From assembly GCA_022648295.1 (NCBI GenBank), contig JALCME010000003.1:124001-188000 (forward strand): a stretch of DNA of 64,000 nucleotides, written 5' to 3'. The notes under the pieces are model-generated. The model worked only from the letters and a program-made list of their open reading frames with translations, was not told the DNA's origin and searched no databases. The DNA comes from Bacteroides sp. (lineage in GTDB: Bacteria; Bacteroidota; Bacteroidia; Bacteroidales; Bacteroidaceae). The translations under genes were made by a program, and so were the position numbers. Of this stretch, positions 19,156 to 27,504 are shown in pieces. Every line of letters starts with the position of its first letter. The first letter of the stretch is position 1.

Positions 19156-19187
19156 CAATGATAGCTAATATCCAATAAATAAGCAAA
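19156..19187 (-). promoter_or_regulatory. Leftward promoter inside the invertible segment
   Basis: On the minus strand: TTTG, a 20-nt spacer, then TATCATTG, one mismatch from TAnnTTTG. It starts 11 nt inside IRL. No equally good rightward promoter is visible in the segment or between IRR and the first fimbrial gene; TATTATTG near 19506 has no -33 partner. Confidence 0.6.
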
Positions 19188-19300
19188 TAAAAACCTTAAT
19201 AATTTGAAGTAATACTCTATATTTTTCATATTATTCCAATTTGTCTCTTTCAAAAGGCTTGAATAAGCACTTTCCGTTTCATACGGGACAAATGATTTTC

Positions 19301-19337
19301 TTTCCCGTTCATATGTCTGAACGGGAAATGTCTTTTT
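19301..19337 (+). terminator. Hairpin terminator inside the invertible segment
   Basis: TTTCCCGTTCA (19301-19311) pairs with TGAACGGGAAA (19318-19328) over a 6-nt loop, followed by TGTCTTTTTATT. As oriented it would stop readthrough from the recombinase gene into the fimbrial operon. Confidence 0.75.
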
Positions 19338-19412
19338 ATTCTCCTTATATATAATAAAATATTATCTAAATAATTCAGTTTAATGAAAACGGAATGTATT
19401 TAAATTGTATCT

Positions 19413-19432
19413 ATCCGTTACCTGCAAAGTAA
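19413..19432 (-). repeat. Right inverted repeat (IRR), centred in a larger palindrome
   Basis: ATCCGTTACCTGCAAAGTAA, partner of IRL. Here the 7-bp core CTGCAAA (19421-19427) is flanked by perfect 14-bp arms, TATCTATCCGTTAC and GTAACGGATAGATA, the geometry expected for two recombinase monomers on a tyrosine-recombinase core site. Downstream, 19433-19567 is an A+T-rich leader with no gene. Confidence 0.9.
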
Positions 19433-19567
19433 CGGATAGATATCATTTATTATAAATGTAAATATAGTTACAAATAGGTAAATCAAAATATGTTTATTTT
19501 CGTGTATTATTGCAATTCTGGAGCATAAACATACAAATTGATGATAGGAATAAAACGATATGATATA

Positions 19568-20161
19568 ATGAGCGTTCTGCGGTTTTCTGCTCTTTTTCGG
19601 TTGGCGATGCTTTTCATCCTGCTTTCCGGTTCGGTTGAAATTAACGGCCAATCCCTTGCAGTGAAGAGTGATTTATTATCTGATGCTTTGCTTTCACCGA
19701 ATGTGAGTATGGAACCGTTACTGTCTGCACATTGGAGTATGGAAGTGGGCATTCATTACCAGCCGTTTTCCTTAGATAGCCGTCGCCGGTGGAAACATTG
19801 GATGGGAAGAATTGAATTCCGCCATTGGTCGTGCAGTCCGTATTCCGGATTTTATTACGGCTTCCATACACTTGGTGGCCAGTTCAATGTGGGTGATGTT
19901 CATCTTCCCTTCGGTCTATATCGTGGTGTACGCAACTTCCGTTACGAAGGTTGGGTCTGGGGTGGGGGATTATCTGTGGGGTACCAGTGGATTCTTTCTC
20001 CCCGTTGGGGAGTGGAAGGTAGTTTCGGTGGCGGTCTTGTTTTTGCGGATTACTCCCGTTATCGTTGTGGTCATTGTGGTGAGCGTATGACTTCAAGCTG
20101 GCACAAAACTTACTTGGGGCCTACGCGTGCGGCCATTTCGCTGGTATATCTGCTTAAATAA
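19568..20161 (+). CDS. DUF3575-like outer-membrane protein, first gene of fimbrial operon
   Basis: A 197-aa protein with a signal peptide (MSVLRFSALFRLAMLFILLSGSVEINGQ) and a beta-rich body with alternating aromatic strands (YYGFHTLGGQFNVGD; WGGGLSVGYQWILSPRWGVEGSFGGGL), as in DUF3575 proteins of Bacteroidales fimbrial clusters. It is likely a small outer-membrane barrel. An upstream in-frame ATG at 19541 would add nine residues; I prefer 19568 because it gives a compact signal peptide. It lies 135 bp after IRR, so it would be the first gene read from a flipped promoter. The exact role in pilus assembly is unknown. Confidence 0.8.
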   Translation: MSVLRFSALFRLAMLFILLSGSVEINGQSLAVKSDLLSDALLSPNVSMEPLLSAHWSMEVGIHYQPFSLDSRRRWKHWMGRIEFRHWSCSPYSGFYYGFHTLGGQFNVGDVHLPFGLYRGVRNFRYEGWVWGGGLSVGYQWILSPRWGVEGSFGGGLVFADYSRYRCGHCGERMTSSWHKTYLGPTRAAISLVYLLK

Positions 20162-20226
20162 GAAACATGTGTAAAGTGCATATAAATAAGGATATAAACA
20201 AATAAAGCAAAACAAAAATAAAACTT

Positions 20227-21186
20227 ATGAATTTAAATTGGAAGATAATGGGTATACTGGGTTTGTGCCTGCTGCTGCCTTCTTTGATGCATGGTCAGAG
20301 CGCTTACCGCGGACGCCTTTTGCTGGATAGTCTGAACTTTTCGGTATCCGGTGGCAAGTTGGAGGTGGGTATGGAAGTGAATTATGAAGGCCTTGACCTG
20401 TCTTCAGATGAATATTTAACGTTGACCCCCCTTCTGATTTCTGGTGTGGAACGTCTTAGACTCCCTTCCATTCTGCTTAATGGCCGTACGCGTCAGAAAG
20501 TGTATGAACGTTCCCGTTTACTGGGACGGGCTGTTGGCACTGCCCCATCGGTTGTGGTGAGGGATGGTGTACGTGGCAACCGTCATTTCCGATATTCGGT
20601 TTCCGTTCCTTTCCGGGAGTGGATGAGTGGTAGCACACTGTTTTTCCGTACTGAGGAATGCGGTTGCAACGGTTCTCCGGCAAGTATTTATACAGACAGT
20701 ATCGCTTCGGATGTGCTGCTTCCTTCGATTAGGGTAAAGGGGTTGGAGAAAGATGTGGATGTTCGCTGTCTGTCATGGGTTGAATTTATTCCTGCTCCTT
20801 TGGATAGTGCCGTCCTTGTTGCCCCGGCCTGTCCAAGTAGTGGTGTCACACTTGGTGGTCTGTTCTCACTGGCTTATTGCTACCGTCCCGGTTCGGGGGA
20901 GTTTAATTCCATTTACCTGCTTGCTGCACGTCTTTTCCCTGATAATGCGGAAGCTGCAATTAATGCTGCTGCCGTTGCATTAATCAAGCGAGACACACGT
21001 ACGGCCCGTCATTACCTGTCACGTTTCTCTACGCTTCCAGAGGCTTTCAATAACATGGGTGTGCTCTGTATGCTCGAGGGCAACCGTGAGAAGGCTGAGG
21101 TATATTTGGAGATGGCTGTTTCCCGTGGGGTGAAACGTGCATCCGCCGTTCTTACCGAACTCCGCAACGGGCGTCTGATGCATTAA
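20227..21186 (+). CDS. DUF3868-like exported protein with TPR-like C terminus
   Basis: A 319-aa protein with a signal peptide ending near MHGQS. The N-terminal about 180 residues (RGRLLLDSLNFSVSGGKLEVGMEVNYEGLDL ... RHFRYSVSVPF) resemble DUF3868, a domain found beside DUF3575 in fimbrial clusters. The C-terminal part (DNAEAAINAAAVALIKRDTRTARHYLSRF ... AFNNMGVLCMLEGNREKAEVYLEMAVSRG) reads as two tetratricopeptide-like helix pairs, suggesting protein contact in the periplasm. It is 65 bp after the previous gene and 20 bp before the next, so cotranscribed. An assembly role is inferred from context. Confidence 0.8.
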   Translation: MNLNWKIMGILGLCLLLPSLMHGQSAYRGRLLLDSLNFSVSGGKLEVGMEVNYEGLDLSSDEYLTLTPLLISGVERLRLPSILLNGRTRQKVYERSRLLGRAVGTAPSVVVRDGVRGNRHFRYSVSVPFREWMSGSTLFFRTEECGCNGSPASIYTDSIASDVLLPSIRVKGLEKDVDVRCLSWVEFIPAPLDSAVLVAPACPSSGVTLGGLFSLAYCYRPGSGEFNSIYLLAARLFPDNAEAAINAAAVALIKRDTRTARHYLSRFSTLPEAFNNMGVLCMLEGNREKAEVYLEMAVSRGVKRASAVLTELRNGRLMH

Positions 21187-21206
21187 ATGCTAATGAATTT
21201 AATAAT

Positions 21207-22478
21207 ATGATGATGACTAATTCTATATTCCAACCTGGAGGTTGCGAGGCCCAGTCTCGTTTTCCTTCCCGTCCGGTCCGCTTGTCCGGTGTGCGGAAGA
21301 AAGGCGTCCGTTCGCTGAAAGTGCTGCTTTTCTGTCTGTTGACTTGGCTTTATGCCATATTGTTTGCTGTTCTTGTTTCATCCTGTTCAGATGAATCCGG
21401 TTCGGGTTCGGGCTCTTCCTCCTCTCGTTTGTTTCTTCATGTCGGTGGTGTCCCCACGCGTTCCATGGGAAGTAGTCTTCCCTCTGACGAAGGTACTATC
21501 GGTCGACTGGTTGTGGGTTTGTTCTATGCAGACGGCTCGGTGAATACCATTGTAGAGCCTACACTGTCTTTCGGTTCTGACGGTACGATTGAAACAGGGA
21601 GCATTCTTTGTTCTCCGGGTAATTGCGATGTGATTCTTGTAGCGAATGCTCCGGAAGGCATTTTCTCTGGTGTTCGTACAAAAAACGAGTTTATCGGGAA
21701 AACCCTTGCGCTGACTTCCACGGCAAGTGACGGTGTGCAGTCTTCGGACCATCTTCCGATGTCCGGCATCAGTGATTCTCCGATTCATCTGGAAGCCGGT
21801 GCTTCCGTGTCGGCTATGGTTCATTTATCACGTCTGGTAGCCCGTATCTCCATCTCCAGTATTCGTACGGCTTTTTCTTTGGATAATGCCAATGCCACAT
21901 TCACCCTGGACCGTATTTTCCTGTGCAATGCGCTTGAATCCTCCAAAGTGGCTCCTGGCGATGTGGGTGAGACGATGCCGGACAGCCCGACGTGGCTTCA
22001 CGGCGGACTGACCGAGGAGCAGCCGGACGGCAGCTACCTCTGGACCGCTGGGGCAGGTTTCCTGCTAAACGATGTGACTCCCGAAGGCGGTGTCCAAATC
22101 ACTTCGGATGCTTATACGGTACCTTACTGGTTCTACGCTTTTGCCAATAACAATACGACCTACCGTACGAAGCTGGTTCTTTCGGGGTATTTCGATCCGG
22201 ATGGTTCCGTAGGGAGTTCTCCTGCTGTCTATGTGTATTATCCCATTGTGGTAAACCAGGCCCAGACAGGTACAACTATCACCCCTTCGGATGCTTCCCA
22301 AACGGACCACGTGGGTGACGGCACGATTGCGCGCAACCATGATTACCGGATTAAGGCGGTGATCAAGGGTGACGGTGAAACCAATCCGGGCAGTGAGATT
22401 CATCCTTCAAATCTTGACTTGACGGTTGAAGTGGACGACTGGACCCTTCAGATCGTTCAGGAAGTGGAATTGGATTAG
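21207..22478 (+). CDS. FimA/Mfa1-type fimbrial subunit lipoprotein
   Basis: A 423-aa fimbrillin-superfamily protein. A lipobox (VLVSSC) follows a hydrophobic segment, with Cys near residue 60; the stretch before it is unusually long for a lipoprotein signal, so the true start may be internal, although no better ATG is obvious. The body has the FimA-like pattern: a Ser/Gly linker, then RLVVGLFYADGSVN and CDVILVANAP, and a RLVARISISSI strand. Such subunits are exported as lipoproteins, trimmed by an Arg-specific protease and polymerised by strand exchange. It could instead be the anchor-type (Mfa2) subunit. Confidence 0.8.
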   Translation: MMMTNSIFQPGGCEAQSRFPSRPVRLSGVRKKGVRSLKVLLFCLLTWLYAILFAVLVSSCSDESGSGSGSSSSRLFLHVGGVPTRSMGSSLPSDEGTIGRLVVGLFYADGSVNTIVEPTLSFGSDGTIETGSILCSPGNCDVILVANAPEGIFSGVRTKNEFIGKTLALTSTASDGVQSSDHLPMSGISDSPIHLEAGASVSAMVHLSRLVARISISSIRTAFSLDNANATFTLDRIFLCNALESSKVAPGDVGETMPDSPTWLHGGLTEEQPDGSYLWTAGAGFLLNDVTPEGGVQITSDAYTVPYWFYAFANNNTTYRTKLVLSGYFDPDGSVGSSPAVYVYYPIVVNQAQTGTTITPSDASQTDHVGDGTIARNHDYRIKAVIKGDGETNPGSEIHPSNLDLTVEVDDWTLQIVQEVELD

Positions 22479-22501
22479 AGATTAAATAAAGTATAAAACC
22501 G

Positions 22502-22702
22502 ATGATGAAAATAAAGGCGTTGTTCATTTTTCGAGGTTTGGCAGGAGTTATTCTTGCCGGATGTTTCCTGCTGTTTTTGTTGTCGGGTTGCATTCCCGAT
22601 GATTACAGCGGATGTCCTTCACAGCACGAGAGTGATATTTCCGTAACAATAGGGGCTGGTGATTCCATTACGGATAGTGGTCAGGAGACTCAGATGCCCT
22701 GA
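22502..22702 (+). CDS. Short lipoprotein resembling the N terminus of FimB/Mfa2 anchors
   Basis: A 66-aa frame with a lipoprotein signal (FLLFLLSGC) followed by IPDDYSGCP, which recalls the conserved start of FimB/Mfa2 anchor proteins. The homology stops after about ten residues and the protein ends at TGA (22700). The next gene starts 35 bp later and is unrelated, so no frameshifted remainder is present. It may be a relic of a deleted anchor gene or a genuine mini-lipoprotein. Loss of an anchor would affect pilus length, as known for Porphyromonas FimB. Confidence 0.6.
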   Translation: MMKIKALFIFRGLAGVILAGCFLLFLLSGCIPDDYSGCPSQHESDISVTIGAGDSITDSGQETQMP

Positions 22703-22737
22703 GTGGTGGTTTCCCTGCAGAAAAGAAAGAAAAACAG

Positions 22738-24315
22738 ATGAAAGAAAAGAGAAGAATGAATGCCGGAAGAACTCATATCAGATTGTGCCACCTGTGGCTT
22801 CCGCTTATGTTGTTGCTGGTGTCGTTTCCCATGCATGGCATGGCTCATCCGGCAGATACACTTTACCGTGATTCGGTTTATCGTCAAGTTATTCTTGAGG
22901 GACGTTCACGCATGAACTGTTATTTCTCTTATCCTTCGGGTGGGAGTAAAATTCTGCAGGACTACGGAAATAATTCCGCTGAATTGTACAAGCTTGACGG
23001 TTTTATCCGCTCTGCAATAGAAGATACGCTGGTTTGTGTGCGTCAGGTTGTTCTGACGGGTTACAGTTCCATTGAAGGGAGCTACGATTTAAACCGCCGC
23101 CTCTCTCGTGATCGCGCCTTCGGCCTGAAAACCTGGCTTGACTTTCGTTACGGTCTTTCCCGGCGGTATGCGGTGGAGGTTTCCTATTTCGGAGAAGACT
23201 GGGGTAAACTTCGTGAACTGGTAGCAGGTTCCGATCTGGATGAGAAAACGGAAGTGCTGATGATCATCGATGAAGTTGATTTGTTCAAGGGGCGTGAGAA
23301 ACGGCTGATGGACCTGAATGTGGGTATCCCTTATCACCGTATGGAAAAGGATTTCTTCCCCTTACTCCGGCGTGTTGAAATCACGGTTGATTACGACCTT
23401 CGTCGTATCATTGAGCATCGTTACCGTCGCAAAGTGAGTACTTCCGAATTTGCGGAGCTGCTTGCCCGTGAACGTGCCGCTGTGGCCCGTGAGGAATCCC
23501 GTCTGGATTCGTTGCGTGAGGTCCGTGCAGCTCTTTCCCGGCATATCCGTGAAGAACAGGTTCGTGCCCGCGAGGATAGCCTGTTATGGGTTTCGCGTGC
23601 AAAGGAACGCAGGGTGGAAGTACAATCGGAGGGGATGGAACAAAACAAAACTGGAAATAAATATGAGCATGAATATAAAAAAGCAACTAAAAAGGCTGAG
23701 GCCGAAAAGACATATGAGGAAGATAAACGGATAGTGAAAAAGGAGGGGAAACGTCCGTTTATAGCCCTGAAAAGCAACCTGCTTCTTTGGGGTGGTGTCT
23801 CCCCATCGGCGGATTGTCGGAGTGTTGAACGCACCACCTTTATGCCGAACCTTTCGGCGGAGCTGTTCTTTTTCCGCCGTTGGTCGTTGTGTGTGAGCGG
23901 CATGTATGCGGACTGGGATTATGAGGGTGGAAAGCAGCATCTTGGTGTTTCTGGCTACCGTACCGAAGGCCGCTTCTGGCTAACGGACGGCTGGGGTTAC
24001 CGCTGGTTTTTTCTGGGCGTTTACGCGCAGGCCGGCGATTTTGACCTGCTGAGTACCGCCGCTTCGCTTGTTTCAGCGGGTGAAAACCACTGTACTGGGA
24101 CTTATGTTGAAGGCGGTCTTTCAACGGGCTGTTATTTTCCGCTGGGTTCCCGTCTGGGCATAGAGGTTGGTGCCCGCGGGGGTTGGCGTCGCAGTGCGGG
24201 CAAAGCCTATGATGTGGAGGGTGATGAGCGTTATTTTAACCATTCGGTGAAAAAGTCGCGTATGGGGCTGACCGGTCTGGTCATCAGTCTGAGTTACCGT
24301 TTCGGGAGAAAATAA
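22738..24315 (+). CDS. OmpA-like/DUF3575 outer-membrane protein of the fimbrial operon
   Basis: A 525-aa protein with four visible parts: a signal peptide (ending near GMAHPADT); a peptidoglycan-binding OmpA-like domain (VLTGYSSIEGSYDLNRRLSRDRAFGLKTWL); a long charged coiled-coil-like section (about residues 220-335, rich in E/R/K: FAELLARERAAVAREESRLDSLREV); and a C-terminal DUF3575 barrel (PFIALKSNLLLWGGVSPSADC ... LVISLSYRFGRK). It could tie the pilus base to the cell wall while the barrel sits in the outer membrane. Signal peptide start at 22738 or 22756 (MNAGR) are both possible. Confidence 0.82.
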   Translation: MKEKRRMNAGRTHIRLCHLWLPLMLLLVSFPMHGMAHPADTLYRDSVYRQVILEGRSRMNCYFSYPSGGSKILQDYGNNSAELYKLDGFIRSAIEDTLVCVRQVVLTGYSSIEGSYDLNRRLSRDRAFGLKTWLDFRYGLSRRYAVEVSYFGEDWGKLRELVAGSDLDEKTEVLMIIDEVDLFKGREKRLMDLNVGIPYHRMEKDFFPLLRRVEITVDYDLRRIIEHRYRRKVSTSEFAELLARERAAVAREESRLDSLREVRAALSRHIREEQVRAREDSLLWVSRAKERRVEVQSEGMEQNKTGNKYEHEYKKATKKAEAEKTYEEDKRIVKKEGKRPFIALKSNLLLWGGVSPSADCRSVERTTFMPNLSAELFFFRRWSLCVSGMYADWDYEGGKQHLGVSGYRTEGRFWLTDGWGYRWFFLGVYAQAGDFDLLSTAASLVSAGENHCTGTYVEGGLSTGCYFPLGSRLGIEVGARGGWRRSAGKAYDVEGDERYFNHSVKKSRMGLTGLVISLSYRFGRK

Positions 24316-24358
24316 GGATAAATAAAGCGTAGGAATTGAAGTGAATGAAACAGAAGCA

Positions 24359-25267
24359 ATGAAAGCGAAGAAAATGATGATACTAACTGCGATAAGCGTG
24401 GCGGGATCCCTAGGCGGTTGCACGGAGGTTTCGCTGGGCTATCCCTCCGATGAGGGACTGGTCCGGATTATTCCCGACTGGAGCGAGCTTTCGGTTCCCG
24501 GTTCTGCCTCCTGCATCTTCTTTCGCAGTGGAGAGTTCTCCACTTCCTACGCGTATGGGGATGTTTCTCCCGTTTCTTTTTCCGTTCCGCTCCCCTCAGG
24601 GACCTATCGTATGCTGGCCTATAACAGCGATGCTTCGGGGGTGACTTTCTCGTCTTTGCGTGATGCGGATTCTGCACGTGTCTCTCTGGGTTCGACCGCT
24701 CAACCGGGTGAGGTTTATGTATGGTCTGGTAAGGGGCTGAGTGTGCTTGCGGGTGATACGGTTGAGGTGAATACGGTTCCCCGGAGTCTGGTAAAAACGT
24801 TGACGCTTCATTTCCAACTGACCGGTCTGGAAGGTTCGGGGAGTCTGGAAGGCCTGTTGTCGGGTGTTTATCCTTCGCTGCTGCTTTTTACGGGCGAGCC
24901 TCCTGCTTCGGCCGTATCTGCGGCTCCGCAGACGGTTGTAGCTTTCAGTGCGGAGCTGAGTTCGGAAACGAAAGGCAGCTCTCAACTATCCGGCAGTTCT
25001 TCCGTCCGGCTGTTCGGCCTGCTTGACCCGGATAACGGCAGTTCCTATGACAACCGCCTGAAGCTGGCCCTGCGTGATTCGAGTGGAAGCAGCCGTTCTG
25101 CGGAAGTGGGTCTGAGTGGTGTTCTGACGGAGATCTTGGCCGCCTGTTCGGGTGAATTGACAGTTGAAGTTCCTGTTGAAATTTCCATTGATTTGCAATG
25201 GACGGATTCAGCTCTGGTGGCTTCGGTGAAAGCGTGGAGTCTGGGTGAAGGTAGCGGAAAAGTATAG
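24359..25267 (+). CDS. DUF5119-like lipoprotein of the fimbrial operon
   Basis: A 302-aa lipoprotein (SLGGC lipobox near residue 20) with a beta-rich body: VRIIPDWSEL, SCIFFRSGEFSTSYAYGD, LPSGTYRMLAYNSDASGVTF. This order (pseudo-numeric 'D-W' strand, then a 'G-Y-R-hLAYN' strand) is typical of DUF5119 proteins that sit upstream of fimbrillins. The body is rich in Ser/Gly/Leu. An upstream GTG at 24341 also lies in frame. Function is not established; probably a minor pilus subunit or anchor. Confidence 0.75.
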   Translation: MKAKKMMILTAISVAGSLGGCTEVSLGYPSDEGLVRIIPDWSELSVPGSASCIFFRSGEFSTSYAYGDVSPVSFSVPLPSGTYRMLAYNSDASGVTFSSLRDADSARVSLGSTAQPGEVYVWSGKGLSVLAGDTVEVNTVPRSLVKTLTLHFQLTGLEGSGSLEGLLSGVYPSLLLFTGEPPASAVSAAPQTVVAFSAELSSETKGSSQLSGSSSVRLFGLLDPDNGSSYDNRLKLALRDSSGSSRSAEVGLSGVLTEILAACSGELTVEVPVEISIDLQWTDSALVASVKAWSLGEGSGKV

Positions 25268-25334
25268 GCAAGAGATAAGATAATGGGGTAGAATGGATAA
25301 ATAGAGGTATATCTATTATTTAAAACGTAAAGAT

Positions 25335-26336
25335 ATGAAATTTAAATTACAACTGATTGGTCTAATGTTGACGGTTCTCCCGCTCCTGTGCTGCACAGAG
25401 CGTGGAGACCTGTCTTCTTCGGGATTGATCCGTCTGGGTGCTTCCCGTGAAGGCTATACCCGGAGTTCGGTGAACGACCTTGCGGGCCTTTCGGCCGTTG
25501 GAGACCGTGTGGGTATCTACGGGGTGGTGACCGCGAACAGTGATGCTCTTTCTTCCGCGTTGACGGATGAGTGGAATGTGACCCCGCTGATGGATAATGT
25601 TTGCACCACCTCCATCAATGCCTCTACGGGTGTGCTCTCCTGGAGTGATGCCTATGCCTATCCGCTGGAAGAGGGTCAATACGTTAAATTCTGTGTGTAC
25701 CACCCTTATGCTTCCCCAGGTACGTCAGGTGATAATTACGTGGAGTCCCGTACAGGCGCTTCCCCGCTTCTTCATTTCACGCTGAGCGGTGAAGAGGATG
25801 TGATGTGGGCCTCTCCGGTGCTTGGTTCCCGTACGCAGTCCCCCGATGGTTTGGTTTTTAGCCATGTGTTGACCCAGCTCCGTTTCTGTCTGGTGGATGA
25901 TGAAGGCAATTTTGCAGGGACGAGTCTGACCGCCCTTCGCTTCAACAGGGTGAATACCACCTGTTCACTTAATCTGGAAACAAGTGAGCTGGGTAGCTGG
26001 GGTACACTTTCGGATGCGGTGTCGTTTCCCCTTTCGGAATCTTTTGCTGACGGGACTTCTTCGGTTCCCATCTCCGGGACAAGTACTTCCCCGCTGTCCT
26101 TATCGGGTTCTGTGATGCTCCAGCCGGGACTATCTTCTTTCAGCCTGAGGGTTGAAACCGATAACAAAGGCAGTTTTTCGAATGTGACGATCACCCCTTC
26201 GGGTGGTGAGGGCACTTTTGCTGCGGGTCATTCCTACCTGGTGAGGCTGACCTTCCGTGAGCGTACGCCCGTTGCCCTTGCCGCTACGGTCACCCCGTGG
26301 GTGATGGACGGCACGGGTGAAGGTACGGTGCAATAG
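25335..26336 (+). CDS. Fimbrillin-family lipoprotein (1 of 3 tandem)
   Basis: A 333-aa Mfa-like fimbrillin. Lipobox LLCC; N-terminal domain with RSSVNDLAGLSAVGDRVGIYGVV; conserved EEGQYVKFCVYHPYAS, EEDVMWASPV and FSHVLTQLRFCLVDD blocks; the end LVRLTFRERTPVALAATVTPWV is the usual C-terminal strand plus 'T-x-W' motif. Probably a minor or major pilin polymerised by donor-strand exchange. It shares the same block order with the next two genes, which suggests duplication. Confidence 0.88.
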   Translation: MKFKLQLIGLMLTVLPLLCCTERGDLSSSGLIRLGASREGYTRSSVNDLAGLSAVGDRVGIYGVVTANSDALSSALTDEWNVTPLMDNVCTTSINASTGVLSWSDAYAYPLEEGQYVKFCVYHPYASPGTSGDNYVESRTGASPLLHFTLSGEEDVMWASPVLGSRTQSPDGLVFSHVLTQLRFCLVDDEGNFAGTSLTALRFNRVNTTCSLNLETSELGSWGTLSDAVSFPLSESFADGTSSVPISGTSTSPLSLSGSVMLQPGLSSFSLRVETDNKGSFSNVTITPSGGEGTFAAGHSYLVRLTFRERTPVALAATVTPWVMDGTGEGTVQ

Positions 26337-26438
26337 GAGACGGAATGAAGAGGACTTGAGATAAGATAAATTAAAAATAGCATATATATAAAGAATAGCA
26401 TTGGAAATGGAAGAAATGACCCCCAAACGATTATTGAT

Positions 26439-27470
26439 ATGAAAAGAATTGTATTATCGGTGCTTGTCCTGACAGGATTGTGGGGCTGCACGCAGAGCGA
26501 ACTTGTTTCGCATGAAGAAGAAAATGTGGAAATACGTCTGAGATCCACGGCCCTTTCCGTGGAGTCGGTGACCAAAAGCGCTACCCGTTCCGCCTTTGAG
26601 GGCGGCATCAGTAGTGGCAATACGCTGACCGCCCGTGTACTGGCTTCCAGTGCAACCGGAAATTATACTTCCACTTATTTATCCGCGGACGGAACGATGA
26701 CTTTTAATGATGACGGCCTTACCCAGGTTGGTTTTAATACCACTCCGCAGTATTATCCGGTGAACAATGCCAATGTTTATTTTTGCGGGTTGTATCCCTC
26801 TACCGGTTGGGATGCAGATCAGACCATCACAGCCAGCTTTACTTTTCATGGAAACGAGGATGTGATGTCCGCCGCACAAGTTTCGTCAAAGAAGGATGAA
26901 GCCAAGGGAGGTACATTTAAGACACTGAATTTCAATCACCTGCTTACGCAGCTGGTTATTAGTGTGGTTGCGGAGAATGATGCTGCGATCACCGCTTGGG
27001 GCAATCTTCAGACCCTCAATTTGTCCAAGGCCGGTGGAGATAATCCGAATTCGGCGGTGAAAGTGACCTTGTCTAGCGGCGCGGTGGCTGAGAATGGCTT
27101 TTCAAGTCCCCTCAGCGATAACTCTTTTAAATTCTGGGTATGCAATCCCGGTCCCGCATCGGAAACGGCTTTTAGCGGTCAGAGCAAAGCTTTGACAACG
27201 ACGGCTACCGTGGTGGCTTATTCGATGGTTTGTCCGATAGCAGCGGATGGGGCGGATGATTACACCCTTTTGGTGACCACAGCCAATTCCGGCGGTGCGG
27301 TAACCGTACCGGTCAACCTGAAGGCTACAGCCGGTGGTGCAGCCTATTCGGGGAATACGCAGGGGCGGAAGTTTGTAGTGACCCTGACATTTAAGTCCAC
27401 CGAAATCCAGGCGCTCGGTTCGGTGACGGACTGGGTGAACGATGGGGGAGGCAGTGAAGTGATTCAGTAA
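26439..27470 (+). CDS. Fimbrillin-family lipoprotein (2 of 3 tandem)
   Basis: A 343-aa fimbrillin with signal and lipobox (TGLWGC). It has the family blocks YPVNNANVYFCGLYPSTGWD, GNEDVMSAAQVSSKKDEAKGGTFKTLNFNHLLTQLVISVVAEN and the C-terminal KFVVTLTFKSTEIQALGSVTDWV. It aligns more closely by eye with the following gene than with the previous one (the FNHLLTQ block). A 102-bp gap before it is the largest in the operon; no strong internal promoter was seen. Confidence 0.88.
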   Translation: MKRIVLSVLVLTGLWGCTQSELVSHEEENVEIRLRSTALSVESVTKSATRSAFEGGISSGNTLTARVLASSATGNYTSTYLSADGTMTFNDDGLTQVGFNTTPQYYPVNNANVYFCGLYPSTGWDADQTITASFTFHGNEDVMSAAQVSSKKDEAKGGTFKTLNFNHLLTQLVISVVAENDAAITAWGNLQTLNLSKAGGDNPNSAVKVTLSSGAVAENGFSSPLSDNSFKFWVCNPGPASETAFSGQSKALTTTATVVAYSMVCPIAADGADDYTLLVTTANSGGAVTVPVNLKATAGGAAYSGNTQGRKFVVTLTFKSTEIQALGSVTDWVNDGGGSEVIQ

Positions 27471-27504
27471 GTGTTGAAAGACCAATGAATAAACAAAGAA
27501 AAAA

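Larger units (their letters stand above)
19145..19412. other. 268-bp invertible segment (phase-variation switch)
   Basis: A gene-free segment bounded by exact 20-bp inverted repeats, directly after the recombinase gene and directly before an 11-gene fimbrial operon. It holds a promoter-like element near the left end pointing left, and a hairpin with a T-rich tail pointing right. In the present orientation this layout should leave the fimbrial genes unexpressed; flipping would bring the promoter to the right edge, facing the operon. Orientation in other cells cannot be seen here. Confidence 0.85.
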
